Below are positions 36,461-40,810 of a DNA stretch of 40,810 bases, one piece after another. The notes under the pieces were generated by a model. It did not search any database, was not told the origin of the DNA, and saw only the letters and a program-made list of their open reading frames with translations. How positions within the stretch are numbered: the first letter of the stretch is position 1; every line of letters begins with the position of its first letter. This DNA is from Nocardioidaceae bacterium (GTDB taxonomy: Bacteria; Actinomycetota; Actinomycetes; Propionibacteriales; Nocardioidaceae), in assembly GCA_030447585.1 (NCBI GenBank), contig JAUJOO010000004.1:1-40810 (forward strand), read 5' to 3'. The translations under genes and the position numbers were made by a program.

Positions 36461-37165
36461 CTATCGGATAATGGGCATCGCCGGCAGTGAGTGCCCCGTC
36501 AGGTAGCACGCCGTCTCGACGTGCGCGGCGAGGGTCCGTTGGATCTCCGCTTGCACCTCGGCCACCTGCCCCTTGGTCCTCGGCCACGGCACGGCGTCGA
36601 AGCGAATCGGCTCTCCGAAGACTGTATCGAGCCTCGACCCGCTCACCGGCACCGAGGCGATCACTGCTCCGTCGGTCCGGGTGCCGAGGCATGCCACCGG
36701 AACGACCGGCGCCCCGGAGACCAGGGCAAGGTATGCCGCGCCGCCTTTCGTCCTGGTGACGTCACCGCGCCCGCGCTCTCCCTCGGGGTAGATGGCCACC
36801 ACGCGGCCGGCGGCCAGGACCGCGAGGCACCGCTTCACAGCAAGCGGATCGACCACCCGCCGATCGACGGGGATCTGCCCCATCCTCCGCATGGCGACAC
36901 CGAGACGCCCCTTGAACATGGAGGACTTCACCAGCGCATGCACCGGCCGGGGCGCGAAGCCGACCAACAGCGGACCATCGATGTAGCCCATGTGGTTCGA
37001 GGCCAAGATCACAGGTCCACGGCGAGGCACGTTCTCCTCACCGTGGCTGCGGAAGTCGAAGCGCGACCTCACCATCGACCTGATGGCCGCACGACCGGCC
37101 CCCTGCCATCGGGTCGGCGGCGCCGCGACGTACGAGAGGTCAGGCAGGTCAACCATCGTCGCCAT
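36461..37165 (-). CDS. 1-acyl-sn-glycerol-3-phosphate acyltransferase (PlsC family)
   Basis: This 234-residue acyltransferase has the HX4D motif as NHMGYID (H58, D63) and the phosphate-binding 'YPEGERGRGD' (E128-R131). 'GQIPVDRR' and 'VPVACLGT' complete the family pattern. It should place the second fatty acid on glycerol phosphate at the membrane during phospholipid synthesis. The ATG at 37165 overlaps the cmk end; an ATG at 37156 is also possible. It is located between cmk and der as in several actinobacteria. Confidence 0.88.
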   Translation of the reverse strand: MATMVDLPDLSYVAAPPTRWQGAGRAAIRSMVRSRFDFRSHGEENVPRRGPVILASNHMGYIDGPLLVGFAPRPVHALVKSSMFKGRLGVAMRRMGQIPVDRRVVDPLAVKRCLAVLAAGRVVAIYPEGERGRGDVTRTKGGAAYLALVSGAPVVPVACLGTRTDGAVIASVPVSGSRLDTVFGEPIRFDAVPWPRTKGQVAEVQAEIQRTLAAHVETACYLTGHSLPAMPIIR

Positions 37166-37853
37166 CCGCCACTCGCTCCCGGGCGAGCGCGACGACGACG
37201 GCGATGACCTCGTCCAGGGTCAGGTTCGTCGTATCGAGAAGAACGGCGTCCTCCGCGGCCCCCATCGGGGCGGTGGCCCGAGACGAGTCATGGGCGTCTC
37301 GCCGCACCAGGTCGGCCTGGACGGTCCCGACATCCCTCGCCTGTCCACCACTCAGCTCAGCGGAGCGCCGAGCTGCACGGGCTGCCGGGTCTGCCCGTAG
37401 GAAGACCTTGAGGGCAGCATCCGAGGCAACCACAGTCCCGATGTCTCGCCCCTCGACGACGATGCCACCGCCACCGATGGCTTCTCGCTGCAACTTGACG
37501 AGGAGCTCGCGCACCCTCGGTATGGCGCTGACCGCACTGACCGCCGCCGTCGTCTCTGCGGTCCGGATCTCCTTCGACACGTCGACGCCGCCGAGCCAGA
37601 TGCCTGGCCTGGTGGGATCTGTGGAGGACTCGAGCTCGACGGTCTCCGCCCGCCGAGCCACCGCCTCTGTGTCCGAGACAGCGACGCCGTCAAGCAACAT
37701 CTGCCAGGTCACAGCCCGATACATCGCTCCGGTGTCCAGGTAGCGAAGCCCAAGTTGGCGGGCGACACCCCGGCTGGCCGTGGACTTCCCTGACCCCGCT
37801 GTCCCGTCCATCGCGATGACCAGCTCACCGAGCGCAGGAGCCTGTGAAACCAC
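37149..37853 (-). CDS. cmk: Cytidylate kinase
   Basis: Cmk phosphorylates CMP and dCMP with ATP. The P-loop is GTAGSGKST (17-25 from the chosen start), followed by 'LRYLDTGAMYRAVTW', 'IVVEGRDIGTVV' and 'VFLRADPAARAARR'. The frame is open to 37958, overlapping tyrA, but a GTG at 37853 gives 234 residues, the usual size, and begins just before the conserved 'VIAMDG'. A GTG at 37916 is an alternative. It is followed by plsC with a short overlap. Confidence 0.93.
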   Translation of the reverse strand: MVSQAPALGELVIAMDGTAGSGKSTASRGVARQLGLRYLDTGAMYRAVTWQMLLDGVAVSDTEAVARRAETVELESSTDPTRPGIWLGGVDVSKEIRTAETTAAVSAVSAIPRVRELLVKLQREAIGGGGIVVEGRDIGTVVASDAALKVFLRADPAARAARRSAELSGGQARDVGTVQADLVRRDAHDSSRATAPMGAAEDAVLLDTTNLTLDEVIAVVVALARERVADGDDG

Positions 37854-37920
37854 CGACTCACCACCCTTCCAGTCGACACGCCCCGCGGCTGGCGTCGGGC
37901 CGACAGCGTGCGACACGAGG

Positions 37921-39027
37921 CTACCGGTGGGCCGACCAACCGCGCGCGAGAAGCGCATCGAGAAGCGGCGCGACTCGATCCGCGGCTATATCGATCTCCA
38001 CGAGGCCGAACTGTCGCGCCGGATCATGGTCGATACGCAGATCCTCGATGTTCACCTGCGCGTCTCCGGCATCTGCGAAGAGCCGCGCCAGCGCCCCCGG
38101 CTCGTCAGGGATCGCTACCCTCACGGTGCCCAACGGCATGGCGGGACCTCCGTGCTTGCCAGGGATCGCGTCGGTACCGGCCACGCCCGCCCGCAGGATC
38201 GCCTCCACCCTGCCGGCGTCTCGATCAGCGAGCGACGAGACGAGCTCGTCGATGCCGTCTCGAACCTCGCCCAGCAGCCCGGTCAGACTGTCGGCGTTGG
38301 CCAGCACGATCTGTCGCCAAAGGGCAGGGTCTCCAGCGGCGATCCGGGTGACGTCCCGCACCCCCTGCCCACTCAGGGCGAGGTGGCGCTCGGGTCCTCG
38401 TCCGAGTGCGCCCGCCGTCAGCGCGGCGACCAGGTGCGGGAGATGCGAGGTGCGAGCGACCGCGAGGTCATGGTCGTCGGTCGCCATGTCGACGACGGTG
38501 GCGCCACACACCCGGGCGAGTGACCGGACGGTTGTCACCGCCTCCGGGTCACAGTCGTCCCGCACCACCACCGCCCAGGCCCGCCCGACGAACAGATCCG
38601 CAGCAGAGGCCAGTGGCCCCGACCGCTCACTGCCCGCCAACGGATGTCCACCCACGTACCGGGAGACATCGACGCCGGCTGCCTGAGCGTCGGCCAGAGG
38701 TTGCGCCTTCACGCTGCTCACGTCGGTCACCACAGCGCCCGGGTAGGTCGTCAGGGCGTTGACGACAGCCGCGCCCACGTGGTCAGGAGGTGTGGCCACC
38801 ACGACCAGGCGGACGTTGTCAGGAGGTTCGGCATCGGATCCGGCGCCTCGAGACACCGCCACGTGCGCAACCACCGGATCAAGGTCCGAGACATAGGTCT
38901 CGACGCCAGCGGACGTGAGCGCCATCGCCACAGACCCACCGATCAGACCAGCCCCCACCACGAGCACGGGGCCGACGAGGACCGGGCCGTCGATCTGGAG
39001 CCCACTGTCGCCGACGTCGATGGTCAC
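37921..39027 (-). CDS. tyrA: Prephenate dehydrogenase with C-terminal ACT domain
   Basis: TyrA oxidises prephenate to 4-hydroxyphenylpyruvate in tyrosine synthesis. This 368-residue form has a Rossmann motif GAGLIGG (25-31), 'VTDVSSVK', the catalytic-site 'GGHPLAGSE', and a C-terminal ACT domain ('VAIPDEPGALARLFADAGDA', 'NIEDLRID') that probably senses tyrosine. The start is a GTG at 39027. Its product feeds the tyrosine that the hmgA/fahA locus elsewhere in this window would break down. Nine consecutive bases around the stop are shared with possible cmk starts. Confidence 0.93.
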   Translation of the reverse strand: MTIDVGDSGLQIDGPVLVGPVLVVGAGLIGGSVAMALTSAGVETYVSDLDPVVAHVAVSRGAGSDAEPPDNVRLVVVATPPDHVGAAVVNALTTYPGAVVTDVSSVKAQPLADAQAAGVDVSRYVGGHPLAGSERSGPLASAADLFVGRAWAVVVRDDCDPEAVTTVRSLARVCGATVVDMATDDHDLAVARTSHLPHLVAALTAGALGRGPERHLALSGQGVRDVTRIAAGDPALWRQIVLANADSLTGLLGEVRDGIDELVSSLADRDAGRVEAILRAGVAGTDAIPGKHGGPAMPLGTVRVAIPDEPGALARLFADAGDAQVNIEDLRIDHDPARQFGLVEIDIAADRVAPLLDALLARGWSAHR

Positions 39028-39065
39028 GGTGCGAGCCTAACGGGGATGCACCGGCTGCTTGCGGC

Positions 39066-39809
39066 TCACATCCCGACAGCGTCGAGCAGCACGCCCAGCT
39101 CGGACGAGCTGAGCTCGCGCACTTCACCGCTCGCCAAGTCTCCCAACCTGATAGGGCCGATCGCCGTACGTGAGAGCCTCAGGACCGGATGTCCTACCGC
39201 CTCGAGGAGGCGCCGGACGATCCGGTTACGGCCCTCGTGCAGCACCACTTGCACCATCGACCTGTCGCCGTGCGCCGAAACCACCTTGAAACTGTCGACG
39301 GTCACCGGTCCGTCGTCGAGCATCACCGCGTCGCGAAGCAGCAACCCAACCTGCGGTTTCACCATCCCCCGCACCTGGGCGAGGTACGTCTTGCTGAGCT
39401 GAAAGGACGGGTGCGCCAGCCGGTGGGCGAACTCGCCGTCGTTCGTCAGCACGATAAGACCGCTGGTGTCGGTGTCGAGCCGACCGACGTGGAACAGCCG
39501 CTCCGTTCGGCCAACGAGCAGGCTACGCAGGTCGCGACGCCCCTGCTCGTCGGCCATGGAGCTGACCACCCCTTGCGGCTTGTTGGCCACGAGATAGACG
39601 TGCGTCTGGGCAACCGGGATACGCCTGCCGTCAACCCTGATCACGGCTGTCTCCGGGTTCACCCTGGCTCCCAGCTGCGTGGTGACCTTTCCGTCGACCT
39701 GGACCCGCCCGCTCGCCATCAGCGTCTCGCAGGCACGCCGGCTGGCGACCCCTGACTGGGCCAGAACCTTCTGCAGCCGGACGAGGCCGGCATCAGCGGG
39801 CTGCGTCAC
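39066..39809 (-). CDS. rRNA pseudouridine synthase, RsuA/RluB family
   Basis: This 247-residue enzyme isomerises a uridine in ribosomal RNA. It has an S4 RNA-binding domain (about 10-57, 'LQKVLAQSGVASRRACETL') and the catalytic 'GRLDTDTSGLIVLTNDG' with the nucleophile D112. 'YLVANKPQGVVS' and 'EGRNRIVRRLLEAVGHPV' are typical. The GTG at 39809 overlaps the scpB stop as GTGA (39806-39809). RluB (23S) is more likely than RsuA because of the scpAB neighbourhood. Confidence 0.92.
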   Translation of the reverse strand: MTQPADAGLVRLQKVLAQSGVASRRACETLMASGRVQVDGKVTTQLGARVNPETAVIRVDGRRIPVAQTHVYLVANKPQGVVSSMADEQGRRDLRSLLVGRTERLFHVGRLDTDTSGLIVLTNDGEFAHRLAHPSFQLSKTYLAQVRGMVKPQVGLLLRDAVMLDDGPVTVDSFKVVSAHGDRSMVQVVLHEGRNRIVRRLLEAVGHPVLRLSRTAIGPIRLGDLASGEVRELSSSELGVLLDAVGM

Positions 39810-40474
39810 TCGTCGCTGGTCCCGCTTACCTCGGCCGCGAAGTCGAGCTCATCCTCGAGCTCAGCCATCTCGGGGAGGAAGGGCGCGATCTCCGGCAGCT
39901 GCTCGATGCTGGTGAGGCCCATCCGCTCGAGGAAGTACGACGTGGTCCGAAAGAGGCGTGCGCCTGTCACCTCCTCGTGGCCCGCGTCCTCGACCAGGCC
40001 GCGGGCAACCAGGGTACGCATCACCCCTTCGACGTTCACGCCGCGGATCGCTGACACGCGGGCGCGACTGACCGGCTGCCGGTAGGCCACCACAGCGAGC
40101 GTCTCCAGCGCCGCCTGCGTCAGTCTTGCCTGTTGACCGTCGACCACGAACCGCTCGACGACTGCCGACAGCTCCTCGCGGGTGTAGTAGCGCCAACCGT
40201 CCCCGGCGCGTCGCAGCTCGAAGCCACGACGCTGCTCGGTGTACTCCGCGCTCAGCTCGTCGAGCGCCACCTGCACGTCATCCGGCGGGTATCCGACCGC
40301 CTCCGCAAGTGTCGCGTGGTCGAGAGGCTGGTCAGCAACGATCAACACTGCCTCGAGGGCGGGCTTGAGCTCCGGCCGAGCCCCATCCAGGACTCCCTGC
40401 AGGGGGGCGTCGGCCGCGTCCGTTCCCGCAGTCTCCTCCGCCCCGGACGGTCCCACGGCGCCGACATCGCTCAT
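39806..40474 (-). CDS. scpB: Segregation and condensation protein B
   Basis: ScpB is a winged-helix dimer that binds ScpA and SMC to compact and segregate chromosomes. This 222-residue protein has 'ALEAVLIVADQPLDHATLAE', 'RGFELRRAGDGWRYYTREEL', 'LTQAALETLAVVAYRQPVSR' and 'IRGVNVEGVMRTLVARGLVE', the two winged-helix units. Its ATG at 40474 overlaps the scpA stop as ATGA (40471-40474). The C-terminus is acidic. Confidence 0.95.
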   Translation of the reverse strand: MSDVGAVGPSGAEETAGTDAADAPLQGVLDGARPELKPALEAVLIVADQPLDHATLAEAVGYPPDDVQVALDELSAEYTEQRRGFELRRAGDGWRYYTREELSAVVERFVVDGQQARLTQAALETLAVVAYRQPVSRARVSAIRGVNVEGVMRTLVARGLVEDAGHEEVTGARLFRTTSYFLERMGLTSIEQLPEIAPFLPEMAELEDELDFAAEVSGTSDE

Positions 40475-40810
40475 CGCAGACTCCGCTGGCTCGACGCTGA
40501 GACGTCGGGGACCGGGGTCTTCGGTGCTGCAGTCGTGGATACTCGAGTCTCCGCTACGGAAGTCCTGGGTACCGGAGCCTCAGGGGTTGACCGGTGCGGT
40601 TCTGGTCGGGGAGCCGCCGACTGGTGGGGCACAGTGGCCAGGTCGCGGATGTCCTCATCTGTGACGGCTGCCGCAGAAGGCGCCTCGTCCGCGCGCGACT
40701 CGTCGTACTCGTCTTCGACCTCGACCTCACCCTCGTCCGAGCCCGTCCACCTGATGCTGAGCTCCCCCAGCGCCGCCGCCTGCTCGAACTGGACGACTCC
40801 TTCGCGGAAC
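40471..40810 (-). CDS. scpA: Segregation and condensation protein A, C-terminal part
   Basis: The frame runs from the window edge to a TGA at 40471-40473. The first residues seen, 'FREGVVQFEQAAALGELSIR', are the conserved winged-helix end of ScpA that contacts SMC. An acidic stretch ('DEGEVEVEDEYDESRADE') and a roughly 70-residue Pro/Ser/Thr/Ala-rich tail follow. Most of the protein is outside the window. The overlap with scpB confirms the scpA-scpB pair. Confidence 0.9.
   Translation of the reverse strand, partial: FREGVVQFEQAAALGELSIRWTGSDEGEVEVEDEYDESRADEAPSAAAVTDEDIRDLATVPHQSAAPRPEPHRSTPEAPVPRTSVAETRVSTTAAPKTPVPDVSASSQRSLR

Overview
This is a GC-rich chromosomal segment of an actinobacterium. 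The gene order is the evidence. One block reads pgsA-like, DUF881, sbp, DUF881, gcvH, garA, ftsR, bifunctional nuclease, second MerR gene, gcvP, which is the order I know from Mycobacterium tuberculosis around Rv1822-Rv1832. A second block reads scpA, scpB, rluB, tyrA, cmk, plsC-like, der, the usual actinobacterial chromosome-condensation and cytidylate-kinase neighbourhood. GTG starts are common and many neighbours share GTGA or ATGA stop/start overlaps. I cannot name the genus; a mycolic-acid-free actinobacterium such as a Propionibacteriales member is a guess.

Layout. 1-4.5 kb (+): the C-terminal tail of a probable aminopeptidase N, fdhD, a small DUF5999 protein, and the tldD/tldE protease pair. 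4.5-15 kb (all -): a VOC protein, a class C beta-lactamase-like serine hydrolase translationally coupled to gcvP, a single-aptamer glycine riboswitch in front of gcvP, then the long pgsA-to-resR cluster that joins envelope and division genes, glycine cleavage (gcvH) and the GarA metabolic switch. 15.2-18.7 kb: a homogentisate catabolism locus, with hmgA on the minus strand and, divergently, an uncharacterised gene coupled by ATGA to fumarylacetoacetase; a 23-bp near-perfect palindrome sits between the divergent starts. 18.7-23.5 kb: a Tat-exported peptidoglycan amidase, a DmpA-type peptidase, a secreted endonuclease/exonuclease/phosphatase protein with an FN3 domain, and a TfoX N-domain protein.

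23.5-33 kb is different. It holds small unknown secreted proteins, antibiotic-kinase-like genes and an ECF sigma factor. At least seven genes here are visibly frameshifted: an APH(6)-like kinase, a tyrosine recombinase relic, a PASTA-bearing anti-sigma-like protein, two membrane proteins, a hypothetical protein and a GNAT acetyltransferase. Genes on both sides are intact. The stretch ends at a tRNA-Pro(GGG) gene whose 3' end faces it, so a decayed integrative island is plausible, though clustered assembly error is not excluded. 33.3-35 kb: a 13E12-type DUF222/HNH gene with a duplicated 3' tail. 35-40.8 kb (-): der, plsC-like, cmk, tyrA, rluB, scpB and the 3' end of scpA, probably one operon.

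No CRISPR array, rRNA or intact insertion sequence was seen. The best leads for something undescribed are the uncharacterised protein lodged between hmgA and fahA, which could supply the missing maleylacetoacetate isomerisation step, and the sigma/anti-sigma pair whose membrane partner carries PASTA domains.
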